Below, piece after piece: positions 7,329 to 17,549 of a stretch of DNA of 64,000 nucleotides; within the stretch, counting starts at the first letter, position 1, and the number at the start of each line of letters is the position of its first letter. The stretch comes from Microbacterium sp. B35-30. Lineage in GTDB: Bacteria; Actinomycetota; Actinomycetes; Actinomycetales; Microbacteriaceae. Position numbers and translations under genes: made by a program. Location: positions 62,001 through 126,000 of the forward strand of contig NZ_MWLQ01000026.1 of the NCBI RefSeq assembly GCF_010634855.1, read 5' to 3'. The notes below the pieces were generated by a model, which was given only the letters and a program-made list of their open reading frames with translations, did not search any database and was not told the DNA's origin.

Positions 7329-8828
7329 TCATCGGTGGGCGAAGGCCTCCACGGTCGCATCAGCGGGAAGGTCCTCGAACCAGGCTTCGAAGGCCACCGG
7401 GGTGCCGTCGCCGGGGACCGCATCGAGGTAGGTGCTGGTTGCAGCGGCGATCGTGCCGTCGGCGGCTCGGGCGAGCACCGTGACGGCGACGAATTCCTGA
7501 TCGTCGGCGAAGTGCGCGCTCGTCGTTCCTGTCACGGCGACGGTACCGTCCGTGCCGGCCGGGGTCGCGTCGACCTCCACGGTGAAGAACCCGGTCTCCG
7601 TGCCGGGCGACAGTGTCGCTTGCGAGGCTTCCGGCAGGTCGGCGTCGATGCGCGCGATCTCGGCATCGCCCAGATCGAAGAAGTAGCCCACCAAGGCCGT
7701 CTTGCCGGAGAGCAGCATCGTGTACGCCGGAGCCGATCCGATCATGGACCCGTCCTCCGCGTAGGCGTGGACCTCGGCGTACGCGTCGAACACGTAGTCC
7801 GCGTTCGGGTTGTCGACCACCACCGCGTACCACCAGACGTCGTCGTACTCGCGTCCGAACGCCGTCTCGGTCGCCGTCGGCTGCACCGGTGGGGGGAACT
7901 GTGCCCCCGGGTCGGGCTGCCCATCCGTTCCCGGTGCAGCGATGCCGGGGACGGAGTAGTCCTCCCCGTTGTACCCGTCGTACTCGTCGACGTCGCCGCC
8001 GGAGGAGCTGGTGAACGCACCGAAGACCCAGGCGACCGCGATCACGACGGTGAGGATGCCGCCGACGATGGAGAGCAGCAGCGCGCCGACTCCGAAGCCC
8101 TTGCCGCCTTGTTTGCGGCTGATCAGCGCGATCAGCGAGAGCACGAAGGAGACGCACAGCAGCAGCGGTGACAGCCAGCCGACTCCCGCCGAGCCGATGA
8201 CCGCTGCGACGAGCAGCAGGAGGACCCCGGCACCCGCCATGGACAGCGCGACGACGGCGAGCGCCTTCGGCCGGGTGTCGATGCCTCCCGGTGGGAACGA
8301 CCCGCCCGTGCCGAAGGCAGGCGCGCCCGGGTAGGACGGGGGTGGGGCGGCGGCAGCGCGTGCGTAGGGGGGCAGACCGGTGGCCGGTGCCGCGACGTGG
8401 GCCGCGTAAGCGGCGGAAGGCGCAGCATAGGCGGTGGGGTACGCGTACGTACCGGGTCGAGGAGCGGTGCCGGGATCGGCATACGACGGCGTGGCGTACG
8501 CATGGGCGAGGGGCGGCGTACCAGGCGAGGGGGCGGACGGGGCTTCGCCGGGTGCCGGGGTCACCTGTGAGGGAATGGCGTACGCGGGCATCGCATACTG
8601 CGGGGCATCCGGCGAGGGTGCCGTGTACGGGCGCGGCGACGCACCGTCCGCGACGGGACCCGTGGGTGCCCCGTCACTCGACGGCTGCTCGCCGGATGGC
8701 TGCTCGGCCGATGGTTGCTCGCCCGATGGCTGCGCGCTGGACGGCTGCTGGCCCGATGGCTGTGCGCTGGACGGCTGCTGGCCCGATGGCTGCTCGCCCG
8801 ATGGCTGCGGGGGGCGGGGATCGGACAT
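7329..8828 (-). CDS. Membrane protein with repeat-rich disordered N-terminus
   Basis: A 499-residue protein of unknown function. Residues 8-52 are nine QPSxx pentapeptide repeats, followed by a Pro/Ala/Tyr-rich disordered region to about 180. Three hydrophobic helices follow (about 190-215, 217-236 and 247-272), resembling DUF4190-like membrane modules. The C-terminal 220 residues are predicted extracytoplasmic and resemble a beta-rich FxLYD-like domain with DVWWYAVVVDNPN. The long disordered N-terminus would face the cytoplasm. A terminator-like inverted repeat lies just upstream at 8918-8958. Confidence 0.7.
   Translation of the reverse strand: MSDPRPPQPSGEQPSGQQPSSAQPSGQQPSSAQPSGEQPSAEQPSGEQPSSDGAPTGPVADGASPRPYTAPSPDAPQYAMPAYAIPSQVTPAPGEAPSAPSPGTPPLAHAYATPSYADPGTAPRPGTYAYPTAYAAPSAAYAAHVAAPATGLPPYARAAAAPPPSYPGAPAFGTGGSFPPGGIDTRPKALAVVALSMAGAGVLLLLVAAVIGSAGVGWLSPLLLCVSFVLSLIALISRKQGGKGFGVGALLLSIVGGILTVVIAVAWVFGAFTSSSGGDVDEYDGYNGEDYSVPGIAAPGTDGQPDPGAQFPPPVQPTATETAFGREYDDVWWYAVVVDNPNADYVFDAYAEVHAYAEDGSMIGSAPAYTMLLSGKTALVGYFFDLGDAEIARIDADLPEASQATLSPGTETGFFTVEVDATPAGTDGTVAVTGTTSAHFADDQEFVAVTVLARAADGTIAAATSTYLDAVPGDGTPVAFEAWFEDLPADATVEAFAHR
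8673..8807. repeat. 15-bp imperfect tandem repeat, 9 units, coding
   Basis: Nine 15-base units encode QPSGE, QPSGQ, QPSSA, QPSAE and QPSSD pentapeptides on the minus strand near the N-terminus of the membrane protein gene. Like the repeat in the DUF222 gene, the unit is 15 bases and stays in frame. Confidence 0.85.
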
Positions 8829-8917
8829 GCGGCTCCTCTTCTCGGTCCTCCGAGTCTGCCCTACGCCGCCGACGGCGCGCGGATCGGCCGCGCCGACGCG
8901 CGTCGGGCGAACAGAAC

Positions 8918-8958
8918 GGCGCCTCCCGTGGAATCCGCAGGGATCCGGGGGAGGCGCC
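8918..8958 (-). terminator. Terminator-like hairpin after osmoprotectant operon
   Basis: GGCGCCTCCC at 8918-8927 pairs perfectly with GGGAGGCGCC at 8949-8958 across a 21-base loop. It lies 19 bases after the stop of the substrate-binding gene. There is no U-tract, as is common for GC-rich actinobacterial terminators. Confidence 0.6.
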
Positions 8959-8976
8959 GCGCCGGCAGACGTTGGT

Positions 8977-9891
8977 TCAGCTGAGGCCGTTGTCGGCGAG
9001 CCAGTCCGCCGCGATGTCCTCGGGCGAGCGCTGCTCCTCTGTGGACTCGACGTTGAGCGCGACGAGACCCTCGGGGGTCAGCGCTGCGCTCACGGCGTTG
9101 ATGACGTCAGCGATGTCATCGGCGATCTCGGCGTTCACGACCGGGACGACGTTCGACGCGAGGAAGAGGCCATCCGGGTCTTCCAGCGTCACGAGGTCTT
9201 CCGTCTCGATCCGCGGGTCGGCGCTGTACACGTTGGCGATCTGGATGTTGCCCGCGACCAGTTCGTCGACGGTGGTGTCGGCGGTGGCCTGGAACGACAC
9301 CGTGACGCCGTAGAGCTCCTGGAGTCCGGTCGGCCCATACGGGCGCTCCTCCAGTTCGGGCGCGCCGCCGAGCACCAACCCGTCGATCCCCGCGAGGTCG
9401 GCGATCGTAGCCAGTCCGTTCTCGTCGGCGAAGGCGGCCGTGACGTTGTACGAGTCCTGGTCGGTCGCCGACGACTGGTCGAGCACGGTCAGGCCCTCGG
9501 GCAGTGCCTCCTGCAGCGCGGCGTAGACGTCCTCGGAGGTCGTCGCCGTGGTGTCGGGCTCGAAGTACTGCAGCAGGTTGCCGGTGTACTCGGGGAACAG
9601 GTCGATCTCGCCGTCCTCGAGCGCCGGCATGTAGGCATCCCGCTGGCCGATGTTGAAGTTGCGCTCGACCGTGAAGCCGCCGGCTTCGAGGGCCTGCGCG
9701 TAGATCTCGGCGATGATCTCGTTCGAGTAGTAGGCCTGCGAGCCGATGACGATGGCCGAGGAGTCGCCGGTGTCGCCCGTGTCGGTGCTGTCGCCGCTCA
9801 GTGGGTCGCTCGAGGCGCAGCCGGCGAGCGCGAGCGCGGCGATGGCGGTCCCGGCGAGCGCCGCGGTCAGGCGCGTGCGTGCTGTGGACAT
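8977..9891 (-). CDS. opuCC: Glycine betaine/osmoprotectant ABC transporter substrate-binding lipoprotein
   Basis: A 304-residue OpuAC/ProX-type binding protein for quaternary amine osmoprotectants. The signal peptide ends in lipobox LAGC with Cys25 as the lipidated residue. The core has EIIAEIYAQALEAGGF, DLFPEYTGNLL and NIQIANVYSADPRI, characteristic of the family whose aromatic residues cage choline or betaine head groups. It is the last gene of a four-gene minus-strand operon, 25 bases after the second permease, with GGAGGTAACG just before the ATG. Substrate range (betaine, choline, carnitine) cannot be resolved. The opu or pro naming is by similarity. Confidence 0.88.
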   Translation of the reverse strand: MSTARTRLTAALAGTAIAALALAGCASSDPLSGDSTDTGDTGDSSAIVIGSQAYYSNEIIAEIYAQALEAGGFTVERNFNIGQRDAYMPALEDGEIDLFPEYTGNLLQYFEPDTTATTSEDVYAALQEALPEGLTVLDQSSATDQDSYNVTAAFADENGLATIADLAGIDGLVLGGAPELEERPYGPTGLQELYGVTVSFQATADTTVDELVAGNIQIANVYSADPRIETEDLVTLEDPDGLFLASNVVPVVNAEIADDIADVINAVSAALTPEGLVALNVESTEEQRSPEDIAADWLADNGLS

Positions 9892-9916
9892 TTTCGTTAC
9901 CTCCGGTGTGGTGGGA

Positions 9917-10642
9917 TCAGCGGGAGAACTGCGGAGCGCGGGCGAGCGCGGGGACGCCGCCCTGGGAGCGTTTACGGGCGCCGTCCGTGCGAGGCACGGC
10001 GACGCGGGCGAGCAGGGCGAAGAGCCCGTCGAGGACCAGGGCGAGCGCGACGACCACGATCGACGCGCCGAGGATCTCGGCGAAGTCGCGCAGCGCGATG
10101 CCCTGCAGGATGTAGTAGCCGAGTCCGCCCACGCCGATGTACGCGCCGATGGTGACGGTGGCGACCACCTGCAGCGTCGCGGAGCGCAGCCCGCCGATGA
10201 GGAGCGAGAGTCCGAGTGGCATCTCGATCCGGAACAGGATCTGCCACTGGGTCATTCCCATTGCGCGACCGGCGTCGATCACGGTCCTGTCGATCGCCTC
10301 GATTCCTGCGTACGCGCCGGCGAGGATCGAGGGGATCGCGAGCACCACGAATGTGGCCACGGCAGCCTCGGTCTTGAACGCCACACCCAGCAGCAGGCTC
10401 AGCAGGACGACGAGTCCGAGGGCCGGGAGAGCCCGGGCGGCACCCGAGAGGAAGACTGCGAGCTCGCGCCCTCGGCCGGTGTGTCCGATGAGCCACCCGA
10501 TCGGGATGGCGATCACCGCCGCGATCGCAACGGAGCCGAAGGTGAACGCGAGGTGCTGGGCGATGGCCGTGGGCAGCGGCAGCGAGCCGGTCAGCCGCGC
10601 GGGCGCGAAGATCCAGGCGAGCGCCTCGGCGAGCAGGTTCAT
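9917..10642 (-). CDS. opuCD: Osmoprotectant ABC transporter permease, second subunit
   Basis: A 241-residue permease with about six transmembrane helices. The ATPase-contacting loop is visible around DAGRAMGMTQWQILFRIEMP, and the segment IGAYIGVGGLGYYILQG is typical of OpuCB/OpuCD-type permeases. The ATG overlaps the stop of the preceding permease (ATGA). A much longer open frame continues upstream but would read through the first permease gene in another frame and was rejected. The basic C-terminal tail (DGARKRSQGG) is unusually long. Confidence 0.88.
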   Translation of the reverse strand: MNLLAEALAWIFAPARLTGSLPLPTAIAQHLAFTFGSVAIAAVIAIPIGWLIGHTGRGRELAVFLSGAARALPALGLVVLLSLLLGVAFKTEAAVATFVVLAIPSILAGAYAGIEAIDRTVIDAGRAMGMTQWQILFRIEMPLGLSLLIGGLRSATLQVVATVTIGAYIGVGGLGYYILQGIALRDFAEILGASIVVVALALVLDGLFALLARVAVPRTDGARKRSQGGVPALARAPQFSR

Positions 10643-11310
10643 GCCGTCACCGCCCGGAGGCGGGCCTGCTTGGGCGGCGAGATGCGCCGGGTCCAGGGCA
10701 TGAGCGCGCGCCCGGCCAGGAGGAGCAGCCCGTCGATGACGACGGCGATGACCACGACCGCGACGACGCCGGCGAAGACTTCGGCGATGATGCGACGCTG
10801 CGACCCGTTCGTGAAGAGGTAGCCCAGATTCTCGACGCCGATCAGGGCGCCGACGGTCGCGAGGGAGATCGTCGACATCGCGGTCACCCGCAGGCCGGCG
10901 AGCACGACCGGGCCAGAGAGCGGAAAGTCCACCGTCCAGAACCGTCGCCACGCGCCGAAGCCGACCGCCACCGCGGCGGAGCGCGTCACCGGGTCGACCG
11001 AGCCGAGCCCCTCGGTCACCGAGCGGGTCATGATCGCGACGGCGTAGATCGTGAGAGCGATGACGAGGTTCAGCTCGGACAGGTACGGCACGCCGAACAG
11101 CGTCAGCAGAGCGAACAGGGCGAACGACGGGATCGTATAGAGGAGACCGATCACCGTCAGCACGGTGCCTCGCAGCTTCGTGTACCGGAACGCCAGCCAC
11201 CCCAGGGGAATGGACAGCAGGAACCCGGCAAGGATCGCGACCGCGCTCTGACGCAGGTGGTCGAGGGTCAGCGCCCCGATCAGGTCGAGGTTGTCGAGCA
11301 CCCAGTTCAC
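10639..11310 (-). CDS. opuCB: Osmoprotectant ABC transporter permease, first subunit
   Basis: A 223-residue permease with six predicted transmembrane helices, paralogous to the following gene. LLYTIPSFALFALL and IGVENLGYLFTNG are recognisable family segments, and the cytoplasmic coupling loop lies around VDPVTRSAAVAVGFGAWRRF. It starts at a GTG that overlaps the stop of the ATPase gene. Two different permease genes imply a heterodimeric channel. Confidence 0.88.
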   Translation of the reverse strand: MNWVLDNLDLIGALTLDHLRQSAVAILAGFLLSIPLGWLAFRYTKLRGTVLTVIGLLYTIPSFALFALLTLFGVPYLSELNLVIALTIYAVAIMTRSVTEGLGSVDPVTRSAAVAVGFGAWRRFWTVDFPLSGPVVLAGLRVTAMSTISLATVGALIGVENLGYLFTNGSQRRIIAEVFAGVVAVVVIAVVIDGLLLLAGRALMPWTRRISPPKQARLRAVTA

Positions 11311-12131
11311 GGCTCGTCCTCCACGAGCACGCCCTGCGTGCGCCCCGCCGGGTCGACGAGCACCGTGCCGCGCGGCGTCTGCTTGGCCCGCAGGGCCCGC
11401 GCGCCGCGCTCGACCCCGATGAAGTCGGCGACGAAGTCGCTCGCCGGGTTCTCGATGATCTCGCTCGGGCTGCCGATCTGGGCGACGCGCGCGCCCTTCT
11501 CGAGGATCACGACCTGGTCGCCGAGCAGGAACGCCTCGTCGATGTCGTGGGTCACGAACACGATCGTCTTGTCGAGCTCACCCTGCAGGCGCAGGGTCTC
11601 GGTCTGCAGCTCTCTGCGGACGATCGGGTCCACGGCGCCGAACGGCTCGTCCATCAGGAGGATGTTGGGGTCGACGGCGAGGGCTCGCGCGACACCCACG
11701 CGCTGCTGCTGGCCACCCGACAGCTGGCTCGGATACCGCTTGGCCAGTCCGCGCTCGAGGCCGACGACATCCATCAGCTCGAGGGCGCGCTCGCGGGCCT
11801 TCGCACGGGGGACGCCGCTGAGCACGGGAACCGTCGCGATGTTGTCGACGACCGAGAAGTGAGGGAGGAGGCCCGCGTTCTGCAGGACGTAGCCGATGCC
11901 GCGGCGCAGGGCCACCGGGTCCCGACCCGAGATGGGCTGGTCATCGATGGCGATGACACCCGCACTGGGCTCGACGAGCCGGTTGATCATACGCAGCAGC
12001 GTGGTCTTGCCACTGCCCGACGAGCCGACGAGCACCGTGGTCTTGTGCGCGGGGATGAGCACGCTGAAGTCGTCGACGGCGACGGTGCCATCCGGGTACC
12101 GCTTCGAGACCCCGCGGAATTCGATCGCCAT
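11307..12131 (-). CDS. opuCA: Osmoprotectant ABC transporter ATP-binding protein
   Basis: A 274-residue ATPase, first gene of the osmoprotectant operon. Walker A is GSSGSGKTT (about 36-44), the Q-loop region is YVLQNAGLLPH, the signature is LSGGQQQR, Walker B is ILLMDEPFG and the H-loop is VTHDIDEA. FEWG-type segments of the ProV/OpuCA subfamily are present (MDEPFGAVDPIVRRELQ). The C-terminus after about 240 is short, so it lacks the CBS pair found in ProV and OpuAA osmosensors. AAAGGG lies 4 bases before the chosen ATG; upstream in-frame starts would add an unconserved 99 residues. Confidence 0.88.
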   Translation of the reverse strand: MAIEFRGVSKRYPDGTVAVDDFSVLIPAHKTTVLVGSSGSGKTTLLRMINRLVEPSAGVIAIDDQPISGRDPVALRRGIGYVLQNAGLLPHFSVVDNIATVPVLSGVPRAKARERALELMDVVGLERGLAKRYPSQLSGGQQQRVGVARALAVDPNILLMDEPFGAVDPIVRRELQTETLRLQGELDKTIVFVTHDIDEAFLLGDQVVILEKGARVAQIGSPSEIIENPASDFVADFIGVERGARALRAKQTPRGTVLVDPAGRTQGVLVEDEP

Positions 12132-12282
12132 GCTGCCCTTTCGGCCGGGGTTCCCACATAACCACAGGCCGACGACATCATGACGGAGGCCGACAGACGC
12201 CCTGATCTCCGGTATCCTCGCCCCCCGCGATGCGGCGGCATCAGTCTCGCCTGTGTCGCGGGACGCGGCTACGTTGGGGCGC

Positions 12283-13701
12283 ATGACTTCTCGCGAGTAC
12301 GACCTCATCGTGATCGGAGCCGGCCCCGTCGGCGAGAACGTGGCAGACCGGGCAACGCAGGGCGGCTTGTCGGTCGTCGTCGTCGAGAGCGAGCTCGTCG
12401 GCGGCGAATGCTCGTACTGGGCGTGCATCCCGTCGAAGGCGCTGCTGCGTCCGGGTGCGGCGCTGCGGGCCGCGCGGGCGGTCGGCGGGGCGGCACAGGC
12501 AGTGACCGGCGAGATCGATGTGGCGGCGAGCCTGCACCGCCGCGATGAGCTCGTGCATCACTGGGACGACACCTCGCAGGTCGACTGGCTGCACGGCGCC
12601 GGCATCGATCTCGTCCGCGGGCACGGGCGGCTCACCGGTGAGCGCGAAGTCACCGTCACCGACGCGGACGGCGTCGAGACGGTACTGGTCGCCCGCCACG
12701 CGGTCACCGTCTCCACCGGTTCGGCGGCGCTGCTCCCCGACATCCCCGGCCTCCGCGAGGTCCAGCCGTGGACGAGCCGCGAAGCCACCGGCGTGCAAGA
12801 CGTGCCGGCATCCCTTGTGGTGCTGGGCGGCGGTGTCGTCGGCAGCGAGATGGCGACGCTCTTCACCTCGTTCGGCGCGACCGTCACGGTCATCGCGCGG
12901 TCCGGCCTGCTGGGGGGCGTCGAGCCCTTCGCGGGCGAGGCGGTCGCGAGGGCGCTGACGGATGCCGGAGCCGCCGTGCGCACCGGCGTCGAGGTCGAGC
13001 GCGCGGCGCGCGACGGCGACGGCGATGTCGTGCTGTCGCTGTCGGACGGCTCTGAGGTGCGCGCGGCCGAGGTGCTGGTCGCGACGGGACGCGTGCCCCG
13101 CACGGCCGACATCGGTCTCGAGAGCGTCGGGCTCGAGCCCGGTTCGTGGCTCGATGTCGACGACACGCTGCGCGTCCGCGGCGTCGACTGGCTCTACGCG
13201 GTGGGCGACGTCAACCACCGCGCGCTGCTCACGCACCAGGGCAAGTACCAGGCGCGCGCCGCAGGCGATGTCATCGCCGCGCGTGCGCAGGCGGCGGAGA
13301 TCGACGACGCCCCCTGGGGCGCCCACGTCGCGACGGCGGATCACTCCGCGGTCCCGCAGGTGATCTTCACCGATCCCGAAGTGGCGTCGGTCGGTCACAC
13401 CGAGAAGTCCGCGCGCGCGGCGGGGCTCGACGTCCGGGTCATCGACTACGACCTGTCGTGGCTCGCGGGCTCGAGCGAACTGGCCGACGACTACCAGGGG
13501 CGGGCGCGGGCGATCGTCGACGAGAAGCGGCGCGTCCTCGTCGGTGCCACCTTCGTCGGCCAGGACGTCGGCGAGATGCTGCACGCGGCGACGATCGCGA
13601 TCGTCGGCGAGGTGTCGATCGAGCGCCTGTGGCACGCGGTGCCGTCGTATCCGACGATCAATGAAGTGTGGCTCCGCTGGCTCGAGGAGTTCGGCCGCTG
13701 A
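12283..13701 (+). CDS. Class I pyridine nucleotide-disulfide oxidoreductase (Lpd/LpdA-like)
   Basis: A 472-residue flavoprotein with the FAD motif GAGPVGENVA, the redox pair in GGECSYWACIPSKALL (CX4C), an NAD(P) domain with GGGVVGSEMA, and the C-terminal dimer domain. At the C-terminus the usual dihydrolipoamide dehydrogenase His-Pro-Thr segment reads Tyr-Pro-Thr (SYPTINE), so the catalytic His of true lipoamide dehydrogenases appears replaced. Mercuric reductases and some quinone-reducing homologues also lack it. The gene stands alone with no 2-oxoacid dehydrogenase genes nearby. TACGTT at 12270-12275 lies seven bases before the ATG, so the mRNA may be leaderless. Substrate is open: a quinone, another disulfide, or an unknown acceptor. 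Confidence 0.8.
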   Translation: MTSREYDLIVIGAGPVGENVADRATQGGLSVVVVESELVGGECSYWACIPSKALLRPGAALRAARAVGGAAQAVTGEIDVAASLHRRDELVHHWDDTSQVDWLHGAGIDLVRGHGRLTGEREVTVTDADGVETVLVARHAVTVSTGSAALLPDIPGLREVQPWTSREATGVQDVPASLVVLGGGVVGSEMATLFTSFGATVTVIARSGLLGGVEPFAGEAVARALTDAGAAVRTGVEVERAARDGDGDVVLSLSDGSEVRAAEVLVATGRVPRTADIGLESVGLEPGSWLDVDDTLRVRGVDWLYAVGDVNHRALLTHQGKYQARAAGDVIAARAQAAEIDDAPWGAHVATADHSAVPQVIFTDPEVASVGHTEKSARAAGLDVRVIDYDLSWLAGSSELADDYQGRARAIVDEKRRVLVGATFVGQDVGEMLHAATIAIVGEVSIERLWHAVPSYPTINEVWLRWLEEFGR

Positions 13702-13791
13702 TCGAGGTCCCATCCGAGCAGTCGGTACCGGCGGAGAGATGGATGCTGCGGCGCCGGAAAGTGCTTCGTCACTCGATCCTCGACCGCTACG

Positions 13792-16530
13792 GTGAGGGAC
13801 ATCACGACTTCCGATCGGGTGCTGGGGCGGGCCGAGGAGTTGCACACCCTCCGCGCGCTCATCACGCACGCGCGCAACGGGGTGAGCAGCGCGGTGCTCG
13901 TGCAGGGCGACCCGGGTGTGGGCAAGACGACACTGATCGAGGAGGTGATCCGCGACCTCGCCGATGTGCGGGTGCCTCGCATCACCGGCTACGAGGTCGA
14001 GTCGACCCTCGCATACGGCGCGATGCAGCGCCTGGGGCGACCGCTCGCCGGTTACGTCGATGACATCCCGCCGACGCAGCAGAGCGCACTGCGCGTGGCC
14101 GCCGGCCTGGCCGAGGGCCCCCCGCCGGAACGTGCGCTGGTGGGCCTCGCCGTGCTGTCGGTGCTCGCGCGGGCGGGGGACGACACCACCACCATCTGCG
14201 TCGTCGACGACGCGCACCATCTGGACGCGGAATCGCTCGAGGTGCTGGGGGTCGTCGCCCGGCGCCTCTCCGCAGAGGCGGTGGCGCTCGTATTCGTCTC
14301 GCGGGAGGACGACGGCGTCGACCGCGCACTCGCCGGGGTGCCGCGCCTGCGGTTGTCAGGACTGGACGCCGACACAGCGGCGACGGTGCTCCGGGCATCA
14401 GTGCGCGCCAAGATCGATCCTGCGGTCGTCGCCGAGATCGTGAGCTACACGGCGGGCAATCCACTGGCACTGCGGGACCTCGGCGAGCAGCTCTCGGCGC
14501 ATGAGCTCACGTCGATCGCGATCGGCCGCGCACCGGCTCCGCTCGGTCCACGCCTTGAGGATCACTATTCGGCGCAGGTCGCGACGCTCTCCCCGGCGAC
14601 GCGGATGTGGCTGCTGCTGGCTGCGGCCGAGTCGACCGGCGATGCGGGCGTCGTGCGGGGGGCAGCGAGCGCACTGGGGCTCGCCGACGATGCGGCGACC
14701 GAGGCCGAGAGGCTGCGGCTGGTCGAGGTGCGTGAGCGGGTCAGGTTCCGGCATCCGCTCGTGCGATCCGCGGTGTACGGCGGCATGCCCGACGCCGACC
14801 GGCGAAGGGCGCACGCCGCGCTGCGCGACCAGACGGCCGGGCGCGGCCACCGCGAGCTCGCGGCGTGGCATGCCGCGGCGGCCTGCGCCGGCACTGATGC
14901 CGCCGTCGCCGAGGAGCTCGCCGTGGTCGCCGACCTCGCCGGCGCACGAGGGGGTACGAAATCCCGCGCACTGCTGCTCGCGCGGGCTGCAGAGCTGGCC
15001 CCTTCGCCGCGGCTGCAGAGCGAGTGGCTCGTCGGCGCTGCCGAGGCCGCGATCGCGGCGGGCGCCGGCGTGCTCTCGCGCCAGCTGCTGGAACGCGTCG
15101 AACCGGCCTTTCTGGACCCCATCGGACGCGGTCGGATGCTGGTGGTCGAGGCGATCTGCACCATCTATCTGGCCGACCCGACCTCGATGCGAGACACACC
15201 GGCGGTGCTGATGGCGGCCGCCGACGAGTTCCGCGGCCGGGCCAGCGCCCTCGAGCAGAAGACGCTCCTTCTCGCCTTGAATTCGGCGATGTCCGTCGAG
15301 GACCGTGCTGTCGGCGCCCGCGTCGAAGAGCTCGCGGTGCGCATGCGTTCTGCTGCGGAGGGCGACGGCAGCGTGTACGCGATCGCGCTGCGGGCCATCG
15401 CCTCGTTCGCGCTCGACGACTACGTCGAGGCGCTGCCGTCGCTGCGCGAGGCGGTGGCGATGCTCGAGGGCCTCGACGACGATGTGCTGTTGGACTTCAG
15501 CTTCTACACCGTCGCTCCCTGCATCGCGACGTGGGACTGCGACGCGGCATCCCGTCTGCTCTCACGCACCGTGCGCCTGGGGCGTGAGCGCGGGGCGTTG
15601 CGAGAGGTGGACGGTGCGCTGTGGGTGCTGAGCGCGGTGGAGCTGTCGCGCATGAATCCGGCTCGGGCGAGTGAGTATCTCGCGCAGGCGGAGGAGCTTC
15701 GGCGCGCCCTCGGCTATGTCGACGAGCAGACCGTCAACGCTGCGCAGCTGGCATGGCAGGGCGCGCCGCGGGCCACCGTGGAGCAGATCATCGACGGCAT
15801 GGGCGCGCTCGGCTACGGCGGTGTCGCGCGGATGGCTGTCGGCGCACTCGGCATCGTCGAGATCGCTGAAGGGGACTATGCCTCGGCGTTCGAGCGCCTG
15901 TCGCACCTGGTGGAGCATCCCTTTCTGCAGGCGAGCTTCCATCACATTCCCGAACTCGTCGAGGCCGCCGTGCGCAGCGGCAACGTTGCCGCGGCGCATA
16001 CGGCGGCGGCCAGCATGCGGAGGTACGCCGCCGCGTCTGGGTCGCCGTGGGCACGCGGCCTCGCCGCACGATGCGATGCCCTTCTCGCCGGCGACGGCGA
16101 CGCCGAGGCCCTCTACCTCGCGTCCATCGGGCTGCTCGACACTCCGAGCCATCGAGGCGACGCCGCCCGCAGCCGCCTCGTCTACGGCGAATGGCTGCGC
16201 CGCATGCGACGGCGCAGCGACGCGCGGGTCCCGCTGCATGCCGCCCGCGAAGCGTTCCTGGACGTCGGCGCGACAGGCTTCGCCGAGCGTGCGCGTCGCG
16301 AGCTGACCGCCGCCGGCGAGCAGATCAGCGAGCCCGCGCTACCCATGGGGCAGCTCACGCCGCAGGAGGCCGAGGTGGCGCGGCTCGCCGCGCGCGGAGC
16401 TACCAACGCCGACATCGGCTCTGCGCTGTTCATCAGCTCCAACACCGTGGACTATCACCTGCGCAAGGTCTTCCGGAAGCTCGGCGTCTCGTCGCGACGT
16501 CAGCTCACCGACCACTTCCCACCCCGCTGA
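13792..16530 (+). CDS. LAL-type LuxR family transcriptional regulator with AAA ATPase
   Basis: A 912-residue large ATP-binding LuxR regulator. Walker A is GDPGVGKTT (39-47) and a Walker B-like segment is [10 protein letters not shown] near 140, within an AAA_16-type ATPase of about 350 residues. A long helical TPR-like middle follows. The C-terminal 60 residues form a GerE/LuxR helix-turn-helix, [20 protein letters not shown] onwards, with [14 protein letters not shown] at the recognition helix. Such proteins act as ATP-dependent activators of sugar or secondary-metabolism genes. The GTG start at 13792 is uncertain because no clear ribosome site is present. It is followed by two alpha/beta hydrolases on the same strand that may be targets. 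Confidence 0.87.
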   Translation: MRDITTSDRVLGRAEELHTLRALITHARNGVSSAVLVQGDPGVGKTTLIEEVIRDLADVRVPRITGYEVESTLAYGAMQRLGRPLAGYVDDIPPTQQSALRVAAGLAEGPPPERALVGLAVLSVLARAGDDTTTICVVDDAHHLDAESLEVLGVVARRLSAEAVALVFVSREDDGVDRALAGVPRLRLSGLDADTAATVLRASVRAKIDPAVVAEIVSYTAGNPLALRDLGEQLSAHELTSIAIGRAPAPLGPRLEDHYSAQVATLSPATRMWLLLAAAESTGDAGVVRGAASALGLADDAATEAERLRLVEVRERVRFRHPLVRSAVYGGMPDADRRRAHAALRDQTAGRGHRELAAWHAAAACAGTDAAVAEELAVVADLAGARGGTKSRALLLARAAELAPSPRLQSEWLVGAAEAAIAAGAGVLSRQLLERVEPAFLDPIGRGRMLVVEAICTIYLADPTSMRDTPAVLMAAADEFRGRASALEQKTLLLALNSAMSVEDRAVGARVEELAVRMRSAAEGDGSVYAIALRAIASFALDDYVEALPSLREAVAMLEGLDDDVLLDFSFYTVAPCIATWDCDAASRLLSRTVRLGRERGALREVDGALWVLSAVELSRMNPARASEYLAQAEELRRALGYVDEQTVNAAQLAWQGAPRATVEQIIDGMGALGYGGVARMAVGALGIVEIAEGDYASAFERLSHLVEHPFLQASFHHIPELVEAAVRSGNVAAAHTAAASMRRYAAASGSPWARGLAARCDALLAGDGDAEALYLASIGLLDTPSHRGDAARSRLVYGEWLRRMRRRSDARVPLHAAREAFLDVGATGFAERARRELTAAGEQISEPALPMGQLTPQEAEVARLAARGATNADIGSALFISSNTVDYHLRKVFRKLGVSSRRQLTDHFPPR

Positions 16531-16657
16531 GCATCGCCGGGACGGATGTCCCTGGCGCGTGGTGCCAGAGCTCTCGACGGCGGTGGCGACTACGTGCGCA
16601 CGTGATGCGCGGGAGCGCTCCCGCGCCGGACCATGGCAGCACCGAAGGGAGCCGGCC

Positions 16658-17479
16658 ATGCCTTACCTCACCACGGAAGACGGCACGCAGATCTTCTACA
16701 TCGACTGGGGCGACGGGGCGCCCGTGCTGCTGAGCCACGGCTGGCCGCTCAACTCTGACGCGTGGGAGGCCTCGGCGCGGTTCCTCGCCGAGCGCGGTCA
16801 CCGCGTCGTGGCGCACGATCGCCGCGGCCACGGCCGGTCGACCCGCAGCTGGAACGGCAACGACATGGACACCTACGCCGACGACCTCGCGTGTCTCGTC
16901 GATCGGCTCGATCTCTCAGGGCTGACTCTGGTCGGACACTCGACGGGTGGGGGCGAGGTCGTGCGGTACGTCGCTCGGCACGGATCCGCACGGGTGGCGA
17001 GGATGGTGCTCGTCTCTGCCGTGCCGCCGCTCATGGTGCACGCCGATGACAATCCCGGCGGGCTCCCCCTCGATGTCTTCGACGGGATCCGAGCCGGTGA
17101 GGTGGCGAATCGATCCCAGCTCTACCGCGACCTGGCCGATGGCCCGTTCTTCGGTCACAACCGTTCCGGCGCCATCGCGCAGGGCACCCGCGACGCGTTC
17201 TGGTCCCAGGGGCTCGCCTCGGGCACCCACAACGCCCACGAATGCATCGCGGCGTTCTCCGCGACGGACTTCCGGAAAGATCTTGCAGCGATCGACGTGC
17301 CCGTCCTCGTGATCCATGGCGACGACGACCAGATCGTGCCGTTCGAGATCAGCGGCCGGCTGTCGGCCCAGTTGATCCCGGATGCGCGGCTCGTGGTGTA
17401 CGCCGGCGGCGCACACGGCCTGCCCGATACGGCGCGAGAGCGCCTCCACGCGGATCTGCTCGCCTTCATCGGCGAGTGA
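16658..17479 (+). CDS. Alpha/beta hydrolase, non-haem haloperoxidase type
   Basis: A 273-residue cytoplasmic alpha/beta hydrolase. The nucleophile elbow is GHSTGG, the acid lies in [10 protein letters not shown] and the histidine in GGAHGLPD, completing Ser-Asp-His. HDRRGHGRS and the overall layout match cofactor-free chloroperoxidase/esterase proteins, whose true substrates are usually esters. The start at 16658 follows GAAGGGAGCC; upstream in-frame starts would add 33 unconserved residues. It lies about 130 bases after the LAL regulator and 70 before a second hydrolase. Confidence 0.85.
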   Translation: MPYLTTEDGTQIFYIDWGDGAPVLLSHGWPLNSDAWEASARFLAERGHRVVAHDRRGHGRSTRSWNGNDMDTYADDLACLVDRLDLSGLTLVGHSTGGGEVVRYVARHGSARVARMVLVSAVPPLMVHADDNPGGLPLDVFDGIRAGEVANRSQLYRDLADGPFFGHNRSGAIAQGTRDAFWSQGLASGTHNAHECIAAFSATDFRKDLAAIDVPVLVIHGDDDQIVPFEISGRLSAQLIPDARLVVYAGGAHGLPDTARERLHADLLAFIGE

Positions 17480-17549
17480 GCCGTCGCCCTCCTCGACCTG
17501 TGGTGATCGGCACCACGGCATTGCTACACGAATCCGGAAGGAAGAATCC

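Noticed and set aside
12241..14220. A 659-codon minus-strand ORF opposite the oxidoreductase and LAL genes
   Set aside because: Arg/Asp/His-rich composition typical of an antisense shadow in high-GC DNA; the plus-strand genes have clear domains.
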